Below are positions 1 through 8,069 of a DNA stretch of 43,922 nt, one piece after another. How positions within the stretch are numbered: the first letter of the stretch is position 1; each line of letters opens with the position of its first letter. The notes under the pieces are model-generated. The model saw only the letters and a list, made by a program, of their open reading frames with translations. It ran no database searches and was not told the DNA's origin. The stretch comes from Ardenticatenia bacterium (GTDB lineage Bacteria; Chloroflexota; Anaerolineae; 4572-78; NAK82). Made by a program: the position numbers and the translations under genes. The stretch spans positions 1-43,922 of the forward strand of contig QEXY01000127.1 of NCBI GenBank assembly GCA_003130875.1, given 5' to 3'.

Positions 1-525
<525 letters not shown>

Positions 526-599
526 CTTGTGAGATGTATGCACCGCTTCAAGCGTTCTATTCAGTTGTTAGGGTACTACCGAATTCTTCCAGTCGCTGG

Positions 600-652
600 C
601 AAATATCAAATACCTGTTCGTCGTTTCGTTGTCCCTCGGTATTTGATATTTG
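600..652 (+). other. Long perfect hairpin in the 23S-5S spacer
   Basis: A perfect 15-bp inverted repeat (600-614 with 638-652) encloses a 23-nt loop and is followed by TAATTTTT. It is AT-rich, so it is less stable than a typical terminator stem. It may be a double-stranded processing site that releases 23S from 5S, or a weak terminator that is anti-terminated in rRNA transcription. The structure is seen; the role is inferred. Confidence 0.6.
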
Positions 653-667
653 TAATTTTTGAAAAGT

Positions 668-782
<115 letters not shown>

Positions 783-789
<7 letters not shown>

Positions 790-802
790 ACTTTTCTTTT
801 TT
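783..802 (+). terminator. Probable rRNA operon terminator overlapping the 5S 3' end
   Basis: The 3' arm of the extended 5S terminal stem runs directly into a T-rich tract (CTTTTCTTTTTT, 791-802). The stem plus T-run has the form of an intrinsic terminator. It sits about 20 nt before the ribosome binding site of the next gene, so some read-through into that gene is possible. Confidence 0.45.
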
Positions 803-830
803 CTATCTTCGCTCTACTGTGGAGGGATCC

Positions 831-2015
831 ATGCGACCTGATCATCTCGGCCCCGGTACTCTGTCCGTCTGGGCAGGTGAAGAAGAATACCTGATGCAGC
901 ATGCGACCCAAGTGCCTGTCGTGCATAGCGTCTCCTTCGGCTATCGCGATGTGGATGAGTGGTTGCAAGTAGCACGCGGGCAAAAGCCAGGACACATCTA
1001 CGGACGTAATACCAATCCCACTGTACAGGTCTTCGAAGAGAAGGTGCGCGTGTTAGAAGGCGCCGAGGCAGCCACTAGCGCAGCCACCGGTATGGGTATC
1101 ATCAGCAGCACTCTGTTCGCCCTGTTGTCTCCAGGCGATCGTGTCGTCTCCATCAAAGATACTTATGGAGGCACCAATAAAATCTTCACTGAGTTCTTGC
1201 CCCGCTTTCATGTGGAGGTGACCCTGTGCAATACCACGGATCACGAGGCGATCGAGGCTGAGATCGCCCGTGGTTGCCGTTTGCTCTATCTCGAAAGCCC
1301 CACCAATCCCACGGTTAAGGTGGTAGATTTGGTGCGTCTGGCGGCAGCTGGACATGCAGCGGGTGCTATTGTGGTGGTGGACAACACGTTTGCCACGCCG
1401 ATCAATCAAAATCCCCTGCAGTTGGGGGCTGATCTGGTAATCCACAGCGCTACCAAGTTCCTGGGCGGCCACGCCGATGCATTGGGCGGTGTGGTGTGCG
1501 GCCGCAGGGAACTGGTTCAACAGATTTATCATTTCCGCGAAATCAACGGCGCCTCCTTAGATCCTATGGCGGCTTATCTGCTGTTACGCGGTATGAAAAC
1601 GCTTCACCTACGCGTGCGTCAGCAAAACGAGAGCGCACTGCGCATCGCGCGCTTCCTGGAAAGGCATCCGGCGGTGGCACGCGTGTTTTATCCCGGGTTG
1701 GAGTCGCATCCTGGCCACGAGATCGCCAAGCGGCAGATGCGTGGCTTTGGCGGTGTTTTGAGTTTTATGCTGAAAGACAACACCTTCGACGCTGTGCGCC
1801 GCTTTTTGCCGCGCCTGCGTTATGCTCATCCGGCGGCTAACCTGGGCGCTGTCGAGACGGTGGTGGGACCGCCGGCAACTACCAGCCATGTGGAATGCAC
1901 ACCTGAAGAACGCGCTGCTATGGGCATCCCCGAAAGCTTGATCCGTTATTCCACCGGTATCGAGGACTGCGATGATTTGATCGCCGACCTGGATCAGGCG
2001 CTCAAAGCAGTATGA
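831..2015 (+). CDS. Cys/Met-metabolism PLP-dependent enzyme (cystathionine gamma-synthase/lyase family)
   Basis: A 394-residue fold-type I PLP enzyme of the Cys_Met_Meta_PP family, which carries out gamma- or beta-replacement or elimination on cystathionine, O-acyl-homoserine or related amino acids in the cytoplasm. Visible signatures are the YGRNTNPT substrate/phosphate segment near residue 62, the ESPTNP motif, the VVVDNTFATP strand with the PLP-ring aspartate, and SATKFLGGH with the Schiff-base lysine at about residue 209. The length matches the family. The open frame extends upstream into the 5S gene, but ATG 831 is chosen because GGAGGG lies 5 bases before it. Cystathionine gamma-synthase, gamma-lyase and O-acetylhomoserine sulfhydrylase cannot be separated on motifs alone. 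No other methionine or cysteine gene is adjacent. Confidence 0.9.
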   Translation: MRPDHLGPGTLSVWAGEEEYLMQHATQVPVVHSVSFGYRDVDEWLQVARGQKPGHIYGRNTNPTVQVFEEKVRVLEGAEAATSAATGMGIISSTLFALLSPGDRVVSIKDTYGGTNKIFTEFLPRFHVEVTLCNTTDHEAIEAEIARGCRLLYLESPTNPTVKVVDLVRLAAAGHAAGAIVVVDNTFATPINQNPLQLGADLVIHSATKFLGGHADALGGVVCGRRELVQQIYHFREINGASLDPMAAYLLLRGMKTLHLRVRQQNESALRIARFLERHPAVARVFYPGLESHPGHEIAKRQMRGFGGVLSFMLKDNTFDAVRRFLPRLRYAHPAANLGAVETVVGPPATTSHVECTPEERAAMGIPESLIRYSTGIEDCDDLIADLDQALKAV

Positions 2016-2053
2016 AGGGGGCGGTGCGCGAATGCGCGAGACGATCCAAGAGA

Positions 2054-2093
2054 CAAAATGGCCGGCACTCTTCGTGACGTGCCGGCCATTTTG
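2054..2093. terminator. Bidirectional intrinsic terminator between convergent genes
   Basis: A perfect 15-bp inverted repeat (2054-2068 with 2079-2093) has a GGCCGGCAC core and a 10-base loop. It carries A-runs and T-runs at its outer ends (CAAAAT / ATTTTG), so it would terminate from either side. It sits between the PLP enzyme (plus) and xylulokinase (minus), exactly where a shared terminator is expected. Confidence 0.85.
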
Positions 2094-2116
2094 CTGTCCT
2101 GAGCTTCAGGGGGTCC

Positions 2117-3664
2117 TTATGCACCGCCGGCATGACGGGCAACGACTTCGGCCAGCGCTTTGAACTCGGGCGCTAAAACGGCATAGAGGGCACGGTAGCG
2201 TGGGTAATAATCCGCATATACCGGTGTTGCCGCGCTGACGCCAGTTTCTCCGGAGACGCGCACCACAGTTTGACAGGCGGTTGCAACGTCCTGGTAAACT
2301 CCAGCACCCACGCCGGCCAACAGGGCGGCACCATAAGGGGCTCCTTCGGTGACGTTGACGGTCACTAGCCCCATATTGAACACGTCGGCGAGGATCTGAC
2401 GCCACAATGCACTACGTGCCCCACCTCCCAGCGCAATGATCTGTCGGATGGGTAAACCGAGGTTTTTCATGAGTTCCAACGAATCGCGGAGTCCGTAGCT
2501 AACACCTTCCAGGACGGCACGTGTCATGTGGGGCTTGCGATGGCGCAGTGAGAGGCCAAAGAACACACCGCGTGCATCAGGATCTGGGTAGGGTGTTCGC
2601 TCGCCGGTGAGGTAGGGCAGGAACAGGAGCCCTTCACAACCTGCGGGTACTTGGGCTGCTTTCTCGGTCAGAATGTCGTAGACATCCCGGCCCGTTTCAG
2701 TCGCTTGAGCCATTTCGGTGTCGCCCAGCGCGTCGCGGAACCAGCGGAAGCTGCCAGCGGCGGAGAGCATCACGCCCATAAGGTGCCACATCCCCGGAAC
2801 GGCGTGACAAAAAGCATGCAACTTGCCCTGCGGCTCCACACGATACGTATCGGAGGCAGCAAAAACGACTCCCGAAGTGCCCAGTGACACCGAAACGATC
2901 CCTTCGCGAATGACCCCTACACCGACATTGGCGGCAGCGTTGTCGCCGCCTCCGCCGACGACGGGCGTGCCCTCAAGCAGGCCGGTCAGCCTTGCTGCTT
3001 CCGCATTGATGTGTGCACTGACCACGGGGGATTCGGTCACCTCTGGCAGCCACTCACGAGGTATATCCAGTGCCTTGAGCATATCTTCCGACCAGCGGCG
3101 CTGACCGACATCGAATAGAGAGGTGCCAGAGGCGTCTGAGACATCACTGAAGAAACCGCCTGTGAGGCAATAGCGCACATAATCCTTGGGAAGCAAAACT
3201 TTAGCGATGCGCTGATACACTTCGGGTTCATTTTCACGCACCCAGAGGATTTTGGGTGCGGTGAATCCAGGGAGGACAGGATTGCCTGTCCAGCGCAGCA
3301 GATTTTGGATGCCAACTTGCTTTGTGATCGTGGCACATTGCGGTGCCGTGCGCTGATCGTTCCACATAATGCAGCGGCGCAGCACCTGACCTTGAGCATC
3401 CAGTGCGACCAGGCCATGCATCTGACCGGTCAAGCCGACGCCAGCCACCTGTTGGGCCGAGACCTCGGCTTTCTCCAGCGCCTGACGGATGCTGGCAATG
3501 GTGGCTGTCCACCAATCGGACGGGTCTTGTTCCGACCAGGCCGGATAGGGGGTGTACATAGGGTACTCGTTCGTGATACTGGCCTTGACAGTGCCATCTG
3601 AGTCGATCAAGACTACCTTGCTTCCGGTGGTGCCAACGTCAATACCGATGAGATAGGGTGGCAT
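2117..3664 (-). CDS. xylB: Xylulokinase (FGGY family)
   Basis: This 515-residue FGGY sugar kinase most likely phosphorylates D-xylulose to xylulose 5-phosphate, feeding the pentose phosphate pathway in the cytoplasm. The N-terminal half begins with the IGIDVGTTGSK phosphate-binding loop and has GLTGQMHGLV and a PKDYVRYCLTG segment. The C-terminal half has GGGGDNAAANVG and the FGGY-type loop IALGGGARSALWRQILADV. The GQMHG segment is characteristic of xylulokinase rather than glycerol kinase. Two in-frame ATGs compete: one at 3670 has only one base between AGGAG and the codon, while ATG 3664 has a 7-base spacing, so 3664 is preferred. It follows the HNH gene by about 12 nt and is probably co-transcribed. 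No xylA is seen nearby. A second, divergent FGGY kinase lies at 27326-28867. Confidence 0.9.
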   Translation of the reverse strand: MPPYLIGIDVGTTGSKVVLIDSDGTVKASITNEYPMYTPYPAWSEQDPSDWWTATIASIRQALEKAEVSAQQVAGVGLTGQMHGLVALDAQGQVLRRCIMWNDQRTAPQCATITKQVGIQNLLRWTGNPVLPGFTAPKILWVRENEPEVYQRIAKVLLPKDYVRYCLTGGFFSDVSDASGTSLFDVGQRRWSEDMLKALDIPREWLPEVTESPVVSAHINAEAARLTGLLEGTPVVGGGGDNAAANVGVGVIREGIVSVSLGTSGVVFAASDTYRVEPQGKLHAFCHAVPGMWHLMGVMLSAAGSFRWFRDALGDTEMAQATETGRDVYDILTEKAAQVPAGCEGLLFLPYLTGERTPYPDPDARGVFFGLSLRHRKPHMTRAVLEGVSYGLRDSLELMKNLGLPIRQIIALGGGARSALWRQILADVFNMGLVTVNVTEGAPYGAALLAGVGAGVYQDVATACQTVVRVSGETGVSAATPVYADYYPRYRALYAVLAPEFKALAEVVARHAGGA

Positions 3665-3676
3665 AGCCATTCTCCT

Positions 3677-4177
3677 TCAGCGCAGATATTTATCCCATAC
3701 CTGGCGGGCATCGCTGCCCTCCACCAGTGCTAATGCGATGTAACGTGGGCGCGTCGGCTGAGAAAGCAGAGCCATGCCGGCCTCTTCCGGTGTACGATTG
3801 CCTTTGCGCCCGTTGCAGCGCTCACAGGCCGTGACCACATTCTCCCAGCACGTATGACCACCGCGTGAACGTGGGATCACATGGTCCACTGTTAAATCCC
3901 TGCGGGCTGGTTGGCGTCCGCAGTATTGGCAGGTGTAGTGATCGCGTGCCAACACAGTGCGTCGTGTGACCGGCAAGGAGACTTTGTAGGGGATGCGCAC
4001 ATAATAAACCAGACGGATCACGAGCGGCACTCGAATGGTGAAATTCGCGGCGCGCAGCTCGGCCTCAGCAGCCTCGACAATCTCGGCTTTTTCCTTCAGA
4101 AGTAGGATAACTGCCCGTCGCATTGAGACCACGCTGATGGGCTCATAAGTGGCGTTCAGGACGAGGACGCTTCCCAT
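3677..4177 (-). CDS. Stand-alone HNH endonuclease domain protein
   Basis: A 166-residue protein of the compact HNH type common in Chloroflexi, cyanobacteria and Deinococcus. The first 70 residues (VLVLNATYEPISVVSMRRAV) are the conserved N-terminal region of this subfamily. The C-terminal half holds the zinc-supported beta-beta-alpha metal finger: CQYCG, then the catalytic DHVIPRSRGG, then ACERCNGRKGN. All four zinc cysteines and the HNH aspartate/histidine pair are present, so it should be an active metal-dependent nuclease, but its target is not known. AGGAG lies 9 bases before the ATG. It is the first gene of a pair with xylB; the functional link is unclear. Confidence 0.85.
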   Translation of the reverse strand: MGSVLVLNATYEPISVVSMRRAVILLLKEKAEIVEAAEAELRAANFTIRVPLVIRLVYYVRIPYKVSLPVTRRTVLARDHYTCQYCGRQPARRDLTVDHVIPRSRGGHTCWENVVTACERCNGRKGNRTPEEAGMALLSQPTRPRYIALALVEGSDARQVWDKYLR

Positions 4178-4496
4178 TCTTGAGCACTCCTGTGGGTGGA
4201 CAACAGCGTGTGTGGCAGTTGGAAACAGGTGCTTCTTCTTACTCCCTCTCTGAGCTAGTCGTGAGGTGTCATGTGCTCGCGTTTACAATATCTTAACTAA
4301 TCTGCCAATGTACAGATTGGTGACAATTATAACGATGCCGTTCTAGATAGCAAAGATGGACGTGTCAATTGAGCCGCGGGGTGATGGATTTCGGCTCGTG
4401 AGTTCGTCATAGTCTTTCACGCTGTGTATAATTATCTCCTGCCGAAAGGTATCTCGCTGTGGCAATTCGAACTTCTCAAGTTTCTGAGACAGACTG
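4178..4496. other. Divergent intergenic region (HNH / glycosyltransferase)
   Basis: This 319-bp AT-richer gap separates divergently transcribed genes and should hold both promoters. For the plus strand, TATAAT at 4427-4432 with a weak TTCGTC (4403-4408) 18 bp upstream is the best candidate. It contains one short inverted repeat (AATCTG / CAGATT, about 4299-4318). For the minus strand no convincing -35/-10 pair was found. No coding region or RNA gene was recognised. Confidence 0.4.
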
Positions 4497-5861
4497 ATGC
4501 GAATCCTGATTATCAATTACGAGTTTCCGCCGGTCGGCGCAGGCGGGGGCCAGGCATCCCAGAAAATCGCCGAGTCTTTGGTCGAGATGGGGCACATTGT
4601 GCGGGTGGTCACCTCGCGGCCCTCCCAAATATACTCTCTGATGGGTTCCGTCAGCCTTCTCTTGGGTTTCGGTTTCTGGGTATACCTCACCTATGCCAAG
4701 ATCAGCTGGGGCGAGGACATCAGCGACCACGGGTTTACCATCCTCGGCACGTTGTTGTTACTCTCCGGTTTCATTCTGCACACGATGGGATTGGTGTGGG
4801 AGCTGATTATGCCCATCCGTGGTCTGAAACGTGTCGAGTTCATCCATGGAGTAGAAGTGCACCGGGTGCCCGTCTTTCGTCAACGTCAAGACTATTGCTC
4901 CACATTTGAGATGACCACCTTTTTGCTCAGCGCAGCCTGGTATTGCCTGTTTAACGTGCGAGAATTTCGACCTGACATTGTACACGTATTTTTTGGTGTA
5001 CCAGATGGTCCGCTTGGTTGGTTGCTCAAGCGCCTATATAAACTGCCTTATGTGATTTCTCTACGTGGTGCCGATGTGCCCTCGGATGAAGTCAAGCGCT
5101 TTGCTCGACACTACAGGTTGTTGCGTCCCTTTATCACGTACCTGTGGCGTGATGCCGATGCTTTGGTCGCTGTCAGCAATGGACTGCGCGGCCACGCGGA
5201 GAAAATTGCACCCGATATCCCTATTCAGGTGATCCCCAACGCCATCGATCTAAGCCAGTTCACCCCGCCACGTCAGCGCGACACTCAGGGGCCGGTGCGG
5301 CTTTTGTATGTAGGGCGCTTCACGGCTGCTAAGAATGTGGAGACTTTGATCGAAGCGGTGCACATCCTATCGCAGCGCGAAGTGGGTGATTTTGAGCTCG
5401 AATTGGTAGGAGAAGGAGATCAACGGCCCAAGCTCGAACGTCTGGTGGCGGAGTACGGCCTGGCACGACGCGTGCATTTTTCAGACTGGGTGCCACGCGA
5501 ACGCATTGCTGATCACTACCGGCGCGCCGATATCTTTGTCACGGCCACGACTTGGGAGGGTATGCCCAACACGGTGCTGGAAGCGATGGCATGCGCTTTG
5601 CCCATTGTCGGTACCCAGGTGCCGGGATTGCAAGAGCTGGTGCAGGATAGCGTCAACGGTTACTTGGTGCCCCCTCGAGATCCCATCGCACTGGCCGATG
5701 CCCTGGCATTGCTGATCGATAATGGCTATGAGCGACGCCGTATGGGGCGTCAGAGCCGTCTCATAGCAGAACGACAGTTTGCCTGGGAGTATATTGCGGC
5801 CCAGTATGTAGAAGTCTATCACCAGGTGCTGGAAAGATGCGGCAAGAGTGCCATACACTAA
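4497..5861 (+). CDS. GT4-family glycosyltransferase with an inserted transmembrane hairpin
   Basis: A 454-residue retaining glycosyltransferase of GT-B fold. The N-terminal Rossmann domain opens with NYEFPPVGAGGGQ (residues 7-19), which binds the acceptor side. The C-terminal domain has YVGRFTAAKN (271-280) and the donor-binding E-x7-E motif in WEGMPNTVLEA (E354, E362). Between beta-strand VRVVTSRP and the strand GVEVHRVPV, where relatives have a short loop, about 65 residues are inserted. They form two clear membrane segments (about 47-66 and 80-103). The frame is open throughout, so this is not a frameshift. The hairpin would hold the enzyme on the membrane, fitting its neighbours, three membrane GT39-like proteins. 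The ribosome binding site is poor. The sugar and acceptor are unknown. Confidence 0.88.
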   Translation: MRILIINYEFPPVGAGGGQASQKIAESLVEMGHIVRVVTSRPSQIYSLMGSVSLLLGFGFWVYLTYAKISWGEDISDHGFTILGTLLLLSGFILHTMGLVWELIMPIRGLKRVEFIHGVEVHRVPVFRQRQDYCSTFEMTTFLLSAAWYCLFNVREFRPDIVHVFFGVPDGPLGWLLKRLYKLPYVISLRGADVPSDEVKRFARHYRLLRPFITYLWRDADALVAVSNGLRGHAEKIAPDIPIQVIPNAIDLSQFTPPRQRDTQGPVRLLYVGRFTAAKNVETLIEAVHILSQREVGDFELELVGEGDQRPKLERLVAEYGLARRVHFSDWVPRERIADHYRRADIFVTATTWEGMPNTVLEAMACALPIVGTQVPGLQELVQDSVNGYLVPPRDPIALADALALLIDNGYERRRMGRQSRLIAERQFAWEYIAAQYVEVYHQVLERCGKSAIH

Positions 5862-5924
5862 CCTCCCACACTCAATAGCCGTGCATCGAGCGCCAGCCAA
5901 ACAGGCCGGGAGTCGCCGTTCTGA

Positions 5925-8069
5925 ATGATGCTTTGGATGCATAACACCCCATCGGAAAAGCGGCACGATGTGCCAAACTCTCCTTCCAAATCATGCCTTG
6001 GAGCTCGATTCTCCCTGGGACTGATCGGGATCCTGGTGGTTGCGTCAGCGTTGCGTCTGGCTTATGCCTGGCACAGCCATCTCTTCTTCGATGAGTACGT
6101 CACCATTTTGGCGGCGCGAGCCATCCTGCAAAGTGGCTTGCCTGTGTTACCCTCCGGGTTGTTTTATGAACACGGGCTGTTGTTCAGCTATCTGGATGTG
6201 CCCTGGGTGGGGTTGGCACACTGGTTGGAAGATTATGGCAACAATGGGCTGTTTCTGTTGGCACGCTTACCCAGTGTGCTGATCGGAATGGTGACCGTAT
6301 GGCTTGTCTATCGAGTGGGCCAGCATTGGTTCAGCGTACGCGTTGGCCTGATCGCGGCAGCCTTGTTGGCAATCGCTCCGCAGGCAATTGTGTGGGATGG
6401 ACGAGCAAGGATGTACAGCCTCGCTCAGCTGTTGGCAGTGGGGCTGGCGGTTTTGGTTTATCAGGGCAGCTGGGGTGTAGGGAATAGGCGTTTGCGTTGG
6501 TTGGCGCTCCTTGTGTTGATGGCGCTTTTGCTGACCCATTTCGGTGCGCTGATCCTGGTGCCGCCGTTGGCGATTGGGGCAATAGCGGTGAGTTGGCTGA
6601 CACGTCCTTTCAATGGACGTCCTTGGTTTCTACGACTCAGCGGAGTGGCCGAAGCGCTCGCTCTGGGTGTGGTGTTGATGCTGGCGGTCTTGGTGAAACG
6701 TCTCGGCCAGCCACTGGGTGCAGCGCCGCTGGGGGACATGGAAGCTGCGGAGCTGACTCGTGAGTTGCTCAACACGGTCACCTATCAAGCCGGACTGGTG
6801 CTCGATGGCAGCAGTGCGATGAAATTTCTGGCGCGCGCGTTCGGTGTGCCGCATCATGTCTGGCTGAGCATTGTGGCGGTGTGGGGCGGCATAGCCATGC
6901 TGGTGCTCTGGCTCCATCGCTGGGCACACGATCTAAGGCGTCCGAAACGTTCCGGCCAAGCGCCTTACCTGTGGCTCCTCAGCGTAATTCCGGTTGTGGA
7001 GATGATCACACTGCTGGAGCCGTGGCGGCGCAATCCGCGTTACCTAGTGATGATGTTGCCATGGTTCTACTTGATAGTTGCGGTCGGTTGGGAGGTGGCA
7101 CTACGACTGCTCACCGAGCAGCGTGAACGTAGTGCAGGAGATCGGATGCTGCGCATGGGTGGTTGGCTGGCGGTGGCAGTGTTGATATTGCTCCACGCGC
7201 ATGGCACGTGGCTTGATTTGCAAGTCGCTTTCCGCACACCGGAGCCGGCCTATGAGCAGGCATTTGCCTATGTCCGTGACGCATGGCAGGACGGAGATGT
7301 GCTGATGACGATGAACACCCCGGGCGCGGCACTCCTGGTCGGGCGTGTGAGTTATTTCGCCGCACAGGATGACGCGGAGCAGTTCCTTTTGCGCTCCAGC
7401 GCTGAGGCATCACATCGTTCACAGCGACAGGTTGACCGGTGGGTGGGTGCACCCTGGTTAGGTACCGCAGAAGAACTGATGCGCACGCTAAACGAACATT
7501 CGCGCGCTTGGTTTGTAACCGACACGGTCCGTCTGCCGGTTTATTATCGCGGTGACTGGTTGGCAGTGCTTAAGACGCAGATGGAGCGGGTGTGGTCGGA
7601 CGATGAGGCATTGGTGTTCGTAACTCGAGCAGAGCGTTTACCGTTGTCGATGGCGCCAGCGGTAGAGGTCAATGCCCTGTTGGGAGATGCGATCCATCTG
7701 CTGGGATATAGCAATGAGCGTAGGACAAAGCGCACACCGGGTGACCAGTATATGGTGACGTTGTTCTGGCGGGCAGACACGCGCCAGGCGATGGACTACA
7801 CCGTTTTCGTCCATCTGCGCGATGCCACGGGGACCACCGTGGCACAACATGATGGTCAACCGCTCGACGGTGACTATCCCACCAGCCGTTGGCGGCCGGG
7901 TGAAGTTGTGATCGATCCTCATCTTGTGGTATTGCCGTCAAGCTTGCCCTTGGGAGAATACACCGTTTGGGTGGGCATGTATCGATTGGATACCATGGAA
8001 CGATTGCCTTTGAGAAATGATAACTCTGGAGAGAATGCCGTGCTTTTGGAGCGCATCTTGATCCGATGA
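5925..8069 (+). CDS. GT39-like multi-spanning membrane glycosyltransferase (paralogue 1)
   Basis: A 714-residue integral membrane protein of the PMT/ArnT/GT39-GT83 superfamily, which moves a sugar from a polyprenyl-phosphate carrier to an acceptor on the outer side of the membrane. After the first membrane helix comes the acidic FFDEYVT motif (D56, E57), the catalytic acid pair of this superfamily. WDGRARMYSLAQL follows in a later loop. About ten membrane helices fill residues 30-420. The C-terminal 270 residues are soluble. Their last 130 or so form a beta-rich domain (FWRAD, YTVFVHLRD, GEYTVWVGMY, NDNSGENAVLL) also found in the next paralogue and partly in the third. The start is uncertain, since several ATGs are clustered and the ribosome site is weak. 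It overlaps the next gene by four bases. Confidence 0.85.
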   Translation: MMLWMHNTPSEKRHDVPNSPSKSCLGARFSLGLIGILVVASALRLAYAWHSHLFFDEYVTILAARAILQSGLPVLPSGLFYEHGLLFSYLDVPWVGLAHWLEDYGNNGLFLLARLPSVLIGMVTVWLVYRVGQHWFSVRVGLIAAALLAIAPQAIVWDGRARMYSLAQLLAVGLAVLVYQGSWGVGNRRLRWLALLVLMALLLTHFGALILVPPLAIGAIAVSWLTRPFNGRPWFLRLSGVAEALALGVVLMLAVLVKRLGQPLGAAPLGDMEAAELTRELLNTVTYQAGLVLDGSSAMKFLARAFGVPHHVWLSIVAVWGGIAMLVLWLHRWAHDLRRPKRSGQAPYLWLLSVIPVVEMITLLEPWRRNPRYLVMMLPWFYLIVAVGWEVALRLLTEQRERSAGDRMLRMGGWLAVAVLILLHAHGTWLDLQVAFRTPEPAYEQAFAYVRDAWQDGDVLMTMNTPGAALLVGRVSYFAAQDDAEQFLLRSSAEASHRSQRQVDRWVGAPWLGTAEELMRTLNEHSRAWFVTDTVRLPVYYRGDWLAVLKTQMERVWSDDEALVFVTRAERLPLSMAPAVEVNALLGDAIHLLGYSNERRTKRTPGDQYMVTLFWRADTRQAMDYTVFVHLRDATGTTVAQHDGQPLDGDYPTSRWRPGEVVIDPHLVVLPSSLPLGEYTVWVGMYRLDTMERLPLRNDNSGENAVLLERILIR

